Notes: generated by a model from the sequence alone, not told the origin. DNA of 64,000 nt from Alisma plantago-aquatica (GCA_963693085.1 OY856410.1:1392220863-1392284862), one strand, 5' to 3'. Numbered from the stretch's first letter, positions 38,301 to 51,504 are shown. Program-made: numbers and translations.

Positions 38301-40053
38301 TGACTATGGGAACTTCAGCAGGATTGGTCCTTTCCTTGGTAACATCTACCACATGGGCTAAGAATGCATAACATCCTTGCCTCAACAGCTTATCAGCAAC
38401 CATAGCTGACACAAGACAGGTGGGCAAAATCTTTCTTTCACCTTGAAAGATCCATGTGTTGCTTTCATCAGCAAACACAGCTAACTTGGACTCACAATCC
38501 AAGACAACTCTATACCTTTCTAAGGTATCCATCCCAAGGATTATATCAAATCCATGCATATCAAGTGGTATAAGATCCACTTGAATGCGATGGTCAGAAA
38601 AGAAAAGGATGCAGGGAGAACATACCTCCTGCAAAACGGCAGACCCACTCAACGGAGTCTCCAACAACAAACTATCTGCCCTATGACTAACAGTCACATT
38701 GCAGTTATGAATCACTTCACGAGTGATGAAAGAGTGCGTAGCACCTGGATCAATCAGAACAGCTACAACACAGGATGTAGACATATCAGCATATAAAAGT
38801 TTCATCTGACCTGCCACTACCCGTGGATTGACCACTGCCTCAGGTGGGTTCATAGCATAGAACCTCGCAGTCGCCTGGTGTTGAGGTGGTGCTGATGATC
38901 TAGCTTGTGACGCTTGTCCACGTCCTCGAGCTGCTCCTTGATGTTGTCTATTCTGAGATCCCTGTTGATTCTGTCTCGGGGGTTGTTGTGTCACACTGAC
39001 AGCCCTAGAACGGCAATCCTTCATCAAGTGTCCCACCTTACCACAGTTGTAGCAACTCTTCTCCTGTTGCTGTGGTCTGGGTGGTCCAGTAACTGATACT
39101 GATGCAGAACTGTGCGTCCCTTGAAGCGGTTGACTCCGTCCTCTACCTCTGCTTGGTGTCCATTGAGTTTGAAAACTCGATCTGGGTGGTGGAGGGTTAG
39201 GTGCAGAGAATCTAGGTTTCTTAGAATCCCTAGATGAAAAACCCTGGAACTGTGGATATCTTTTATGGGTTTGTCTTTTCTCAACCACAGATCTCTCTAT
39301 CCTTCGGACTGACTCAACAAAGGTAGAGAATCTCTCTCTGTTTTCTAAGGCAGACACAGGGGTTGACATATCAGAATTCAAACCCTTCTCGAATCTTCTG
39401 ATTCTTTCCTCATCCGTAGAAGCCATGTGCGGACAGAACCGCAATAACTCCATGAACTTAGCTTCATACTCACTAATGTTCATCATACCCTGCTTTAGTT
39501 TTTCAAACTGAGAGATCTTCTCGTCTAGGAAGGTCTTTGGAAAATATCTATTGATAAATTCCCGACGAAACTCTTCCCATGAGAACTCTATTCCAGGTCT
39601 CTTCTGCTCTTCCATGTTCCACCAGTGACCAGCACTGCCTTTGAGAAGATAGACAGCATGTCTAACCTTCTCAGCTTCCGGAATCATAAGAATCCTGAAA
39701 GCCTTCTCCAACTCTGTCAACCATAAGTCAGCATCTGTAGGGTCGGCAGTTCCGAAGTACTCGGTAGCTCCGACACAACGAAGTCGTTCGAATGTCTTAC
39801 CGATACCTTGTGCTTCAGGCTGGGCAGGTGCCCTAGGTGCAGGAATGGGCATCCTATCAGTTATATGTGTCATGGCAGTCATGAACTGCCCGAACATCGT
39901 CTATACAGCTGGATCACTCATGTCAGCTGGGTTGAACTGGGGTGGCTCTCTTGGCGACTCAGGTACAGGTTGTTCTATTCTCGGAACTCTTGCACCGCCT
40001 CAAGGTGCACTAGCACTACTCTCTGCCACGTGCTCATCACGATGTTCTGACAT
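35398..40053 (-). CDS. Element E gag-pol polyprotein (1,483-codon open part at 39,897-35,446)
   Basis: Continuous open frame from 39,897. Domains by residue: gag capsid about 45-200 ([17 protein letters not shown]); zinc knuckle C282-C285-H290-C295; aspartic protease with D383-P-G (the DPG variant of the usual DS/TG); reverse transcriptase about 570-760 with FIDD at 716-719; RNase H with D865, E902, D927; integrase zinc site H1085, H1092, C1122, C1125; DD35E at D1155, D1216, E1252; chromodomain-like tail from about 1,415. The frame really begins upstream at the ATG at 40,053-40,051 (MSEHRDEH), but TGA at 40,002-40,000 and TAG at 39,903-39,901 interrupt it. TAG at 35,448-35,446, where relatives have Trp, cuts off the last 15 codons before the natural stop at 35,400-35,398. 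All three stops fit single transitions. The Met at 39,897 is therefore internal. Confidence 0.95.
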
Positions 40054-40168
40054 TCTTATGTATCTTCTTCTCCTGAGGAGCAGAAGATTCTATTAGATGA
40101 GGAAGGAGTACTAAAGATAGACTCGACATCCTAAGTCCTATGCCTCTGTAGACTCAACTGAACCTGGA

Positions 40169-40180
40169 GCTCTGATACCA
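40169..40180 (-). other. Primer binding site of element E (Met-tRNA)
   Basis: Minus-strand TGGTATCAGAGC, five bases from the 5' LTR inner edge at 40,186. Exact match to the standard Met-tRNA primer sequence. Confidence 0.96.
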
Positions 40181-42624
40181 CTAGTTGTGGGCTCTGATCT
40201 CCAAACCATGACATAAACACGATTAAAACGTAGCGGAAGTGAATCGGTAATCAGCGGAAAACAAAAATCACGGAAAATTAAAACTTTTCGAGACAAGAGC
40301 TTGGATCCATAAAAGCTTCTTTCATAAAGAGAGATAAATTGTTTACATCTCAGGATAATTACTTCTTGAGTAATTATATACATCCAGATACAAAATCTCA
40401 AGATCACTATACAAAGGACTCCAAGACCTGAGAGTACAGAGGACACATAGGACTGACTCTAACTACACCATATGGCAGGACAATCTCCACCTAAGATTAC
40501 TGCTGCCCCTGATGCTGCTGCTGAGACTGATCACCTGTAGGCTGGTTCCTTCGTCTCCGACGTCCACCTAAAAAGTTGAAGCCTACGGGGTGAGACAATT
40601 ATACATAATTGTCCCAGCGAGAGTTATAACTCTTCGCCAGAAGCTTTATTATAACATCAAAGAATATTTTAAGCAGTAAAGCCTTCAAAGTATTCTATAA
40701 CAGTTGCAGGTATAACAAGATCTCTACAATTTAGGAGATATGGAGAATATAAACATTATTGCAATGTAACATCAATCAACTAACTTGGAGTCATCTCTAA
40801 CAAGTTATACTACATGGTTGATTATGTTTTACAAACAACATTATGCCCTGTGGAGATGAGGCTTACCCCTCATACTCCAACTGATCGCTGAGAAGTCACA
40901 TCAGTATCATACATAGGTCATTAAGAGAGCCGGATTCTCATGACCTTCACCTTCCTCAATCAGTAAGAGGATCACTTGTAGGACATCTTGTGTCTCTACT
41001 TAATATAGCTCACCAGGGTAAACTGGTCCTTCGCTATTCTAGAGTCACAGTGGCGTTCTGTACTCTCTTCGTCATCAGGAGGTTTCATATTTACCTACCA
41101 CTGATACGGATATCTGTGCTGTCTTCGTCATCAGGAGGTTTCATGTTTACCTACCACTGATACGGTATGGAATTATAGTGAAGGATGGATGGATTACACA
41201 TCTACATCACTTTCCTACACTAGGATGTAAGGTTCTACACATCCATGTACCCCACATACTCAAAAGTATGTGCTCCAGGAGTTCCCTGAGGAAAACCTGT
41301 TTCACCATCATTTAATTTCTGATAATGATGGATCTATGATCAGGGCTCTACATTATACTTGATTAGTTAGGTACATTCAGTATTCTTTAACAGCATACAT
41401 TGTTCTGCAAACAATAACAATAGCATAGCAGCTATAAAAGAAGAATACTAAATGTAACAGACCTAACTCATATCAATCATCATTTCTCATTATCCTCATC
41501 ACAAGTCATCTCTAAGGCATGACTTTGATGGTATTCATGGCTCTCACAGCCCATTATCAGTATAGGATGCCACTGTCAAGACATCAAATTATTTTACTTA
41601 TTCATAAGGCTAACAACATGCCTTTAATGAATATAACATCATCATCCATACCTGGATATGATTACCTTCATATCAGAACCTGCATGGTTAATACAACTGA
41701 TAAAGGTAATACAAAAATAAGGAATATCCTTCCTACTCTTGTCATAAGAGTTTAAATCTCTAATTCTTATCAAATAGAGTTTAATATTCAAAAGCATGCC
41801 ATCACCCTTGAATTAGGGTTTACTATTCACGTTACATGTCATCACCCTTGAATTAGGGTTTACTATTCACATTAAGGTGAATTGGACTCATAACATCATC
41901 ATGTATGAGTAACATCTTCATTGATGATCTTAGATTAGTTAAAAGTTCATCATTTATCATAATTAGGGTTCCTATGATCTCACACAGGTGGATCATACCC
42001 TAATTATGCTCATTTCTGGGTATTGGGGATGCTTCAATTGAGTTTCCACTTAAAAAGGGTACTTTCTCTCTCTAGAAGTACTTTCTCTCTCTAGAAGTAC
42101 TTTCTCTCTCATCATAAGGTTAGTTGATGTCAACATCACTCTAGATCAGGTTGGATTAAGTCATCATAGGCTAACATAGCCCAAAACATCACCATTATGT
42201 GATTTAGAGTCACTTTCTCTCTCTAGGGTACTTTCTCTCTCTAGAAGTACTCTCTCTTTCATCATACTAATGGTGGATGATAACATTAGACTAGATCAAG
42301 TTGGATAGAGTCATTATGACGAAAAACATCATTCTCATGTAATTAGAGTTTGAATTGAGCAAGGTATAACTCAATTGACCCTTCAGGGGTATTTTGGTAA
42401 TTCCCCCCATTAATCATCATTATGGTCAAAAACCTTAGTCAAATAACCCCTTACTATCCTAGATTATCATTAGGGTTTGATTTGGGCAACATTGGACCAT
42501 TTATATTATGAATTGATTGAAAGAAGTCAACTTGGAAATCACATTGATTGATTTCAATCATTAATCATCAATTGAGTTGAAATCGGTTGAAAGTGTTGAC
42601 CGTTTGCCCACTTTGACTTTCCAA

Positions 42625-44165
42625 GACCGCGAGCCTCTTTCTAACTCCAAGACCGTGAGCCCCCTTAGGCTTCAAGACCGCGAGCCTCTTCAAGTGGTTC
42701 AAGACCGCGAAGCCCTATCATTGGTTAAATTGATGTTGAGACCGCGAAGATCAAATTGGAGTTGAGACCGCGAAGAGACGTTGACCGTTTAGCTAGTTTG
42801 ACCTCAGGACCACGAGGCCCTTCACGGTCTTGAGAGTGCGAGCCTCCTCTCGGTATTGAGACCGTGAGCCCCCTCACGGTCTTGAGACCGTGAGCCCTCT
42901 CACGGTCTTGAGACCGCGAGGCTCACATGGTCTCAGCCGCTTGGTCCATCAACAAAATCAAAGATACAATCGATGATGTTAACCGATGTTGAAGCCCTCA
43001 AAAGGTCAAAGTTATGTTGACCACCTATGGATTGGGTCAACTAAGGTTATGCTTAACCAATTGGTCATTCAATTGACCCTCAATTGTTGACCAATTAGGA
43101 TTGAAATCGATTCAATTAGGGTCTATCAATGTTCACCCATCAATATTCAACAATGTGCATCAACACAAGGTTGAACCCTTCAATTGAGCTCCAATTGGGA
43201 TCCAACTTGGCCCAAACGGTCTTGAGGTCATGTGGGTGGACCCCACATGGTCTTGAGACCGTTTGCCCAAGATTTCATCAAAATCGAAGGTGATTTGATA
43301 GAGGTTGAACCATGATTGGGTCACCAATTCAGTATTTTGATCTATTGACAACTTATTTGCAATTGGGTCCTCAATTGGTCAAATTACTCAACCCTAGACC
43401 TTCAAACGGTCTTGGGTGATTTTCCTCTCGGTCTTGAGACCGTTTGGATGAATTCCAAAGGGTCTTGAGACCGTTTGCCCATCCAATTTTGGATTCTAGT
43501 GCAGATTCATCAAGGTCTGACCCATTGAGTTGATGATCATGTCAATATTTAATTGCAATGTAATTCGGTGTAATTGTACCTTCAATTGGCAACTATCCTT
43601 GACCCCAGACCTCCAAACGGTCTTGGTTGATTGCCGTCGCGGTCTTGAGACCGTTTGGTGACCCCCAAACGGTCTTGAGACCGTTTAGGTCAATCAACCC
43701 TAAAAACCCTAATTAGGTCACCATAATTTCAGTACTGATTTCATCTAGGGTTAGCCCTAGTATTCACCCTTCAACTCTTATCCCGTTTGGAATTAGACCA
43801 TCAAACTTGGTGAGTTTTTAATTAACATTATTTTGAACAGTAATCTCATACGGTCAACGCCTGGTCAACGACCTTACACGGTCTTGAGACCGTTTGCCCA
43901 AAAGGCAATTTCAGACCGTTTGCAAATCAGGAATAAATTCAAATAAAGTTGTTACTTAAAAAGGTCATATCTCCCGATTCCTTTGGAGTTAGCCTCCCAA
44001 ATATTGAGGGTAATTAGCCTATATAATTAGGAACAGATTTCTTATACGGTCCACGCTCGGTCAACGGGGCCAGACGGTCTTGGAGACCGTTTGCCCTGTC
44101 GCGGTCTTGAGACCGTTTGCTCACCTCGCGGTCTTGAGACCGAGAGAGCAAACTTTTGAGACCGT
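42625..44165. repeat. Dispersed CGGTCTTGAGACCG palindromes in element E 5' LTR
   Basis: The same cluster as at 32,600-34,140, in the same order. Some copies have lost an arm (for example TTGAGAGTGCG near 42,833) while others are repaired relative to the left LTR (for example CGGTCTTGAGACCG near 44,100, which is CGGTCTCGAGACCG in the left copy). With the TATA box at 44,675, the cluster is downstream of the predicted RNA start, so it would be transcribed. Confidence 0.9.
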
Positions 44166-44674
44166 TTAAGGAAGTGAAAAGCGGTGGGTTTTTCTTGGAA
44201 ATCACGCCTTCATCTCCTAGCTCAAGAACAGTACGAATATCCCATGGATTTACTTGCAAAATAGCAGGGAAAAGTAGGGAAACACTAAGAGCTATCATCC
44301 AACAACATATAAAGATGCACATAGTAAAGCATGGGTTTAGAGTTATAAAACCCACCTAAAGCTTGCTTCTTGAGCTCCAAGCTTCCAAGCTCCAATCTCT
44401 AATGGCTTCCTTGAGTTCCCACAGGTTGGCCAAGGTGAAAACTCCAAGGAAGGATGAAAAGAGACGGCTAGAAAGGTAGGGTTTCAAGAGTTAGCCATGA
44501 AGATGACCTTGAATTCGAGTTCTAACCATGGAATTAAACAAGAAGAGGGGTTTAAACCTACCTTGCACCCCTTGGTCGTCCTCCTTAGCTCCAAGGAAGT
44601 CCTTGGTCGTCTTTGGTGAAATGAAACAGTAAGGGAACGAAGGGTGAGTTCCCTTGCAACTAAGGGAAGGAGAG

Positions 44675-44682
44675 CTTATATA
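44675..44682 (-). promoter_or_regulatory. TATA box of element E 5' LTR
   Basis: Minus-strand TATATAAG, about 695 bp inside the LTR. Transcription would start near 44,645 and leave a leader of more than 4 kb before gag. Confidence 0.6.
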
Positions 44683-45375
44683 CATGGGGTAGGATTTTCA
44701 ACATTAGTTCATAAGTTGTCCATAATTCCAACTAGGTCCCTCCTTCTTTACTTGATCGTCCCTTCCTATTTATTCTAAGGACAAACCTTCTCTTAAGGTC
44801 TTAGGAAAAGAAGGTAAAGGAGAGCAAGCTAATAATGAGGTACATACATAAAGAAATATTGCACATATACCCTGATTATTCAATCACAAGGCATATCTCA
44901 TAACTTGATAATTCGATTGAGGTGACTTCCTCATCATTTCTTCTCTTAATGATGGCAAGAGTCTAAAAATATACATTAGATGACATATTTCACAATTTGT
45001 ATCCCTTAATTTGGGTAAATTGCATTTTACCCCAAACTAGGGTTTCAAGCACCGGGATTGCTTCCACAGCTGCACCTTGGTGCCTTAGCTTGGGAAATCC
45101 CTCAAACTTTGATAAAAAGATTTCTCATGATGTCTCAACATCAGAGGAACATCTCATCATGTGCAAATTGCAAGCTAACCCTTTTAACTGGGTAAATTGC
45201 ACATAGGTCCCTGTATATCAAAACAATGCTACAACTTTAAATAAAAAGGAGCAAATACTGAAATATATGTTTCTGAGAAACTTAATTACATGATCAAAGT
45301 TAATCACAAAGATTTAATTACATATTTAGGCAAAACACCTAGGGTTAACTCATAACCCAGGTCAGGGATGTTACA

Positions 45376-45853
45376 ATAACTGCGTCTAATCTTGAAAAAT
45401 TCATACTAAATCATTTATAACTCACAATATGACATATTATGTATAAAGATTGATATACTCAATGAGACATATCCAATAAACAAAATTTTAGAGTCTAATT
45501 TCACTCTTAGATCCTATTATGTTGAAAATGGTATCAATATATCTCTTTTCATGCAGTTGATGATAGTTATACTCAACTATGATCATATCATGACTCCACT
45601 TGATCTTGATGACCCTAATCGGTAACTTATTCTATCGTGTGATATTTAGTCAAACTTGATCTTGCTTGGCCCTTCTAATGACCCTATTTTATGAAATTTG
45701 TGTCTAAAGACACTCAATACGATCTTATGTACTAAAATGATGATATATGCACACCCATATGATCTTATAACCCTTTAATGTTCATAATAACTCTAGATAA
45801 GTAGTATTTGATGCATGATCGAGCCATGAATATAATTTGCCCTTTCTTGAAAT
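45376..45853 (+). repeat. Element D 3' LTR, part 2
   Basis: Aligns with about 24,785-25,270 of the left LTR, from the second ATAAC to the LINE insertion point. TCTTGAAAT at 45,845-45,853 is the left half of the LINE duplication. Confidence 0.86.
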
Positions 45854-45884
45854 CTTTTTTTTATTAAGGGCACATGTCATTTTA

Positions 45885-46616
45885 TTAAGTGATCAAATCA
45901 ATTGCCACAAGTACATGGATTTGAACCTCAAACCCCTCACTGACAATATGAGGGTTAAAAAAATGACAGGCTAAAGAGGCCAAGGAATGTGCTACTCTAT
46001 TACCTTGCCTTCTAAAAAAATAGAAATTGAACGTAAGGAAACTATGAGAGAGATCAACAATATCACAAATAATAATATCTTCATAGCCTCGTCCACCATG
46101 TCCCTTCTTCACTACCTCCACCAACAGCAAACAATTTGTCTCCAACACTACGTCCATGTAGCCATTCCTAAGAGTGAGTCGCATGTCGTATAAAGTAGTT
46201 GTACCCTACGCACTAAGCAGTGAGTACGATTGCTCTAGCTGACACTAGAAAGTCCACAAGAGATGTCCATGCTCGTCCCTAATGGCTTCTCTACAGCCAT
46301 TGTCCTCTGCCATGGTGAGAGACACGTCCGTATTGATCTTCACATTGTCCGGTGGTGGGCGTCGCCATGTAACCAGTTTGGGTGCCGTAGCTGAATGAAC
46401 CACAACCGTGTGGTACCGTGCATGATCCGCCACCAGGTTGATGAAGCTAGCTGAAAGACCCAGAAGATAGGGTGGATGTTCATAAAATAGGGATTTATTC
46501 ATTGCTGTCCAAGCCACCCACAAAAGAGTAGCACCCTCATCCTTGCACCGACTGTCCCCATCCTTGAGTAAGATTCTCACGAAGTTCCCTACGTCATGTC
46601 CTCCTGGTTGTCCCAT
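45885..46616 (-). pseudogene. LINE RNase H domain
   Basis: Minus frames read LVTWRRPPPDNVKINTDVSL (46,616-46,245) and, after a break, VVLETNCLLLVEVVKKGHGG and FFRRQGNRVAHSLASLACHF (46,184-45,885). These are the N- and C-terminal halves of the plant-LINE RNase H-like domain, with the N-T-D and RQGNRVAH hallmarks. About 60 bp between the frames are out of frame. The domain is typical for plant L1 elements and would degrade template RNA. Confidence 0.88.
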
Positions 46617-48719
46617 CCATTCAACTTCACCCGTCGCCCATATCTGCCTTGCTCGGTCACAGTGTAACAGTGCATGAGAGATATCCTCCCACTCTCCACA
46701 ATGGTGGCAACTGTCTTCCTATGTCACCCATTTTCTCATAAGCCCTGCCTTGGTGGGAAGAATGTTCCTAAGAGCTCTCCAGACAAAGTGTTTCAACTTT
46801 GGCGGCCATCCCTATTTCCATAGTTTTTTTCCAAATCTCTGTATCCACGCCATCTACCAAGTCCACACCCACATGAATGAGGACATAAGCACTGCGGACT
46901 GAGAACATACCACTACACTCCTTGTCCCATAAAAGGTTATCCTCTTCATTCCGTTGTGATAGTGGAATGTTGAGAACTGTCCTAGAAATATGACTGGGAA
47001 AACAAGACTCCACCACTTTCGTATTCCATCTCTTTGGCTCCCTACATATTAAATCACTCACCGTCCTATACTTTACTAGTCCGTGCATCAAATACTGGTG
47101 TACATTGCCGCCGAGCTGTGGTATCCACCTATCCTTATATATATGTATACTTTCCCCATCACCCACCCTCCAAAGAAAGTCGTTCTTCACCTACTGCATG
47201 GCCCCCCATATGCTCCTCCAAGTATAGCTGGGATTCCCCCCCCCCAAATCCACGTGCACAATGGATGAAGACCTAAAATATGTCACCTTTAAGATCCGAA
47301 CAGCAAGAGTCTCATCGTGTACATCCAACCTCCATCCTTGTTTAGCTAGAAGCACTTGGTTGAAAGCTTTCAAGTCCTGAAACCCCATCCCTCCACAATC
47401 TTTGGGCCTACATAACCTCTCCCAATCTTCCTCTCCCCTTCTTTGGAACCCCACCAAAATCTTGCCATCATCACATGAATTTCATCAATAATACCTTCTG
47501 GAAGCTTGAAGATGCTCATAAGATATGTCGGAATAGCTTGGATAACCGCCTTGATCAACACCTCTTTGTCTGGCCTAGAGAGAAATTGTTCTTTCCACCC
47601 CTGCAACTTTTTCCACACTATATCCTTTATCACAGCAAATACTAGCTTCTTAGATCTCCCCACCACCGTAGGAAGTCCAAGATACTTCTCATGCCTATCT
47701 ACATCCCTTACTTGCAATTGGTTCTTGATAATCTCACGTCTATCGCCAGTAACGTTCGCACTAAAGGAAACCTCCGTCTTCTCATAATTAAATGACTGTT
47801 TGGATGCCCTATCGTATTGGCCGAAAATTTTAGCTAAAGCAGAGCATTCTTCTGAGGTAGCCCTTGTGAACACAATGCTATCATCTGCAAAAAAGAGGTG
47901 AGTAACACGTGGTGCCTGTCTGTATATCCTCGTTCCATGAATTTTATTACCATGTGCAACTTTAGACAGAGAAAAGGAGAGTGCTTCAACGCAAAAAAGA
48001 AAGAGACAGGGGGAGATAGGATCACCTTGGAGAGGACCTCTAAATGGATTTGAAGATCCTCTCCTATTGCCATTGACGATGAACTTGTAGGAAACGCTAG
48101 TCACACACTCCATCACTTTAATCCTCCAAGTGTCTGACAAACCCATCCTCCTCATGACCTTTTCCAAGAAAGGCCACTCCACCCTATCATAAGCCTTACT
48201 CATATCTAGCTTGAGGGCCATCAAATCTTCTTTCCCCTTCCTCCGATGCTTCATAGTATTGAAAGTTTCATAAGCAACTAGAGCATTGTCCATGATCATC
48301 CTCCCTCCTATAAAAGTACTTTGATTTTCTGAAATTATATCATTCATCCACGATTTAATTCAATTTTCCAGGATCTTGGTAATGATTTTGTAAGAGACAT
48401 TGCATAAGCTGATTGGGCAATATTCCGACAACCGAACCGGGTTGTTTTTCTTAGGAATGAGCACAATATCCGTTTCATTAATTTCCTCTAGACTCACCTC
48501 CCCTTTCCACCATTTAGAAATAAAGGACAACAAGCTGCTTTTAATTACCCCCCAAAACTTCTGGTAAAAAATTGCTTCCGTCCCGTCCGGACCCCGAACC
48601 TTGTTTGGGTGCATTTGTTGTAGAGATTTCCATACCTCAGCCTCCGTGGGGACATGATCTAAATCTGAAAATGCAACTTCAGGAACCACCCATGGAAATC
48701 CCTCTATAAACTCATCCAT
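46617..48719 (-). pseudogene. LINE reverse transcriptase and zinc-binding domain
   Basis: The RT N-terminus at 48,719-48,360 reads KVRGPDGTEAIFYQKFWGVI and ISLCNVSYKIITKILEN. The RT core at 48,347-47,370 reads ALKLDMSKAYDRVEWPFLEK, GPLQGDPISPCLFLFCVEAL and LFFADDSIVF with the catalytic ADD. A C-terminal frame at 47,457-47,191 is followed by 47,190-46,768 (FLWRVGDGESIHIYKDRWIP), the zinc-binding RT-associated region. Frame breaks lie at about 48,350, 47,400 and 47,190. The product would be the enzyme of target-primed reverse transcription. Confidence 0.92.
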
Positions 48720-49943
48720 TCTAGAAGGATTAGAACTAGAGAAGAGAGAATTGAAATATGTTGAAATAATTTTAGCAATAGAATCTGGCTCCGCATGCCA
48801 ACTGCCGTCCTCCTTGAAGAGTCTATCTATAGTATTACTTCACTTCCTTTGACTGGCTTTGTGGTGGAAGTATTTTGTGTTCCTGTCCCCATCTTTCATC
48901 TCATTAGTTCTTGCCCTGGCTAACCAATATCTCTCTTCCATCCGTTAAAGTTCATGCAACTCTTTAGCTAACCCCTCACATTCCTGTAACATATCATTAT
49001 AAGGTGGTTGATTCTGAGCCTTGCAAAGCCTCTTTTCTGTCTTTAGAATTCTCTTTTTAATATTCCCAAATTCATCCGCCGCCCACCCTGCCAACTTTCC
49101 TACGCAAATCTCTGTCTGCCCTGTGAGACATAAATCTTGGTTGCTTTCCCAGGCCTACGTGACTACCTCCTTGCACTCCGGTGAAGAAAGCCAGAAGGTT
49201 TCAAACCTAAACCTTCTCCCATGCTGCCACTCCCCCTATCTTCTACGTTCTTCCCACAAAATTATCTGTCCATTGTCAGAATTGAGAATAGGAAAGTTTT
49301 TCACCCTTCTAATATTGAAGATATCACATTATCTCCTGTCCGCCAAGAACCGGTCCAATCTTTCCAGAATCAGATTGTTCACCTGCAACCCTCTCTTCTA
49401 AGTGAACTTGTTCCCTGTAGAACCCAAATCAATCAGCTGACATTTGTCTATAGCCTCCCTAAAGTTGCACATCTGCCATTCATTCCTCGGTTGTCCGCCC
49501 TTCTTTTCATCATGGGAAAGAATTTCGTTGAAGTCTCCACCTAGAAAAATAGGCTACCTAGCCTGAACACAAATGTCCTCCATCATCTACCAAGTGTGAT
49601 ACCGTTCATGTCTGAATACCCACCCATAGATACCAAAAAAATAGAAACACTCCGGAATGCCCTCAACTCCCACCACCACACTGATATGGTGATCAGAGAA
49701 AGACTTCACCATGACATCATCCCCTCGCCACCCCAACCCCAAACCTCCCACCCTTCCTCTACTATCAACACTGAAGCCCGAGTTGAAACCACACTTCCTC
49801 CTCACCACCTCCTGATCGTCTCCTCTACACATAGTCTCCATAACGAAGACTAAGTCGGGCATCTCTCTCCAATACCTCCTCCTGAGAGAGTCTACTGTCC
49901 CAGGGCTGCCTAGACCCTGGACGTTCCAACATAGGGTTTTCAT
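48720..49943 (-). pseudogene. LINE apurinic-type endonuclease and linker
   Basis: ORF2 starts at 49,943 with MKTLCWNVQGLGSPGTVDSL. VFVMET holds the catalytic Glu. A later broken stretch at about 49,540 reads FLGGDFNEILSHDEKK, the conserved GDFN block of the endonuclease. The linker toward RT (about 48,880-49,050) shows RMEERYWLARARTNEMKDGD, normal for plant LINEs. Several TAG/TGA codons interrupt it. Confidence 0.9.
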
Positions 49944-49979
49944 TTCCCTTCACGGGCCTAGACCTCCCCAGTGCCCACT

Positions 49980-51504
49980 ACTGAAAGATGAGTTGGTTCA
50001 GCCTGTACCTCAACTCTCACTCTTTTGGCCCCTCCCCCATTGACCCTTCTGCCTCCAAGTTCTCTTCACCCTCACCCCCTCCTCTCCGCTTTCCCCACCC
50101 ATGATACTTCAACCTACTCTTCCCTTCACCCTTACCCCCCAACTGATGAGTCCCAAACCTCGTCAGCCTCCTCACCTTTATGACCTTCCCCCCATTATCC
50201 TTTCTGTTGTTCTGTGCCATCCCCATAGTAGGTGTCACCTCTACATGACCCCTGGAAGTAGTCTCCTCCTTGCTCGCATCCCCCTTCCCCCTACCCATAC
50301 CTAGATCGGGTGCTATACTGTCTCTCTCATTAGGTTGTGTCGCCTATGTGATCATCTTTGTAACGACCTCTACTCCACCTTGGAAAGCAATGTTGGTTGT
50401 CTGCCTCTTGCCCGGAGGTGTCCTCGACACCCCATTAAATTGTCTATCGCTTCCCTGATGAGTATCCATTGGATTTTTCATCATGTCATCCGCTACTGCC
50501 TTCTGACCACTGCCTTCCCGATCCGTGCACTACACGAAGATTTCCTCCAAATCTGCCATGACCGCTGAGTCGGCGTTGTCCCCTACCTCTTTGAAACCCT
50601 GATGAACTGAATTACGATTATGATGCTTGTCACTGCCTCTGTCGTCACCATGTGCATGACTGCTTCTGTCATCACCACACATCGATGCTGGTTTGGAGGT
50701 GAACCGGAGCTCCTTGCTCACACTCTCCCTCCCATAGATCTCCTCCTTGATCGGCATGTTCCATCATTTAGTTAGAGAAACTTTGATCTACGACCCCCAC
50801 AGTAGCGGGGCCAAGCCATCCTCCTCCTCCTCGTCCTCTTCCCCACAATCTTTCTCTAGGTGTCCAATCACCCCACACAGGTATCAAAATGTCGAAAGTC
50901 TTTTTTATCGGATCTCGATCATCACAATCCTTCCCTCCCTATTCCGGATCTTTTGTTTATGTCGGATCGGCCTGGTGATGTCGAGTTCGACTCTCACACG
51001 ACACGAAGGCCCCCATCTGAGATCACGCCTGTCCACTGCACTCACCGGATTGAGTTTTCTAGCCACCGCCCTGATGGCCTCTTCCGACATGTACCCTAGG
51101 GGCAAGTTGTAAAGACGGACCCAGAACTGGCAGTGGTTGAGGATCATCTCCACCAGCGTATCTTCTGCCTTGATGTCCCAGACGACTAGCATGTGGTTGT
51201 CAAAGTTCCATGGCCCCTCAACCATGACCTTCTCCTTGTCCTTCTAGTGAAGAAACTGGATGACGAAGAGGTTATTAGATATCTGCCGGAAGCTCGCTCC
51301 TCTTCGTAAGGACTAGGCATTGATCATGGTTCTCTTAAAGGCTGGAAAATTGTAAGGTCTGATCGTCGTTAACCTGCCGACCAGGGCCAGTGTGATATGC
51401 TCATTGCCCTCTCTGTCTTCCGTCTCCTTCAGATCTAGCATGTCTGTCTCCTCCTCTTCCTGAACCCTAAGTGAAGCACATCGTCCCACAAGTTCATCCG
51501 CCAT
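49980..51504 (-). pseudogene. LINE ORF1 (DUF4283-like domain and zinc knuckle)
   Basis: The start at 51,504 reads MADELVGRCASLRVQEEEET. A break follows, then 51,225-50,905 reads MVEGPWNFDNHMLVVWDIKA and LYNLPLGYMSEEAIRAVARK, the usual nucleic-acid-binding DUF4283-like domain. A CX2CX4HX4C knuckle lies at 50,886-50,844 (YLCGVIGHLEKDC), but the codon for its first Cys is now TGA. The tail is basic and Gly/Glu-rich to about 50,017. The protein would coat LINE RNA. It is broken here. Confidence 0.85.

Larger units (their letters stand above)
30159..45375 (-). mobile_element. Element E: young 15.2-kb Tekay-like Ty3/gypsy retrotransposon
   Basis: Both LTRs are 5,190 bp (30,159-35,348 and 40,186-45,375), reading leftward from TGTAACATCCCTGACC to ..GATCAGAGCCCACA. 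A perfect 5-bp duplication ATAAC lies at 30,154-30,158 and 45,376-45,380. The primer site, polypurine tract, a TATA box and one long gag-pol frame are all present on the minus strand. By eye the LTRs differ at about 1 percent, so the insertion is recent compared with D. The order gag, protease, RT, RNase H, integrase, chromodomain-like tail, the very long LTRs and the tail phrases point to the Tekay/Del clade of chromoviruses. It was mobile until recently, but premature stops suggest this copy no longer makes a complete polyprotein. Confidence 0.96.
40186..45375 (-). repeat. Element E 5' LTR (5,190 bp)
   Basis: Same length as the left copy, with small compensating indels (for example around 43,590-43,620). 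Outer edge ..GATGTTACA at 45,375, followed by the TSD ATAAC. It carries the promoter that would drive gag-pol. Confidence 0.95.
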
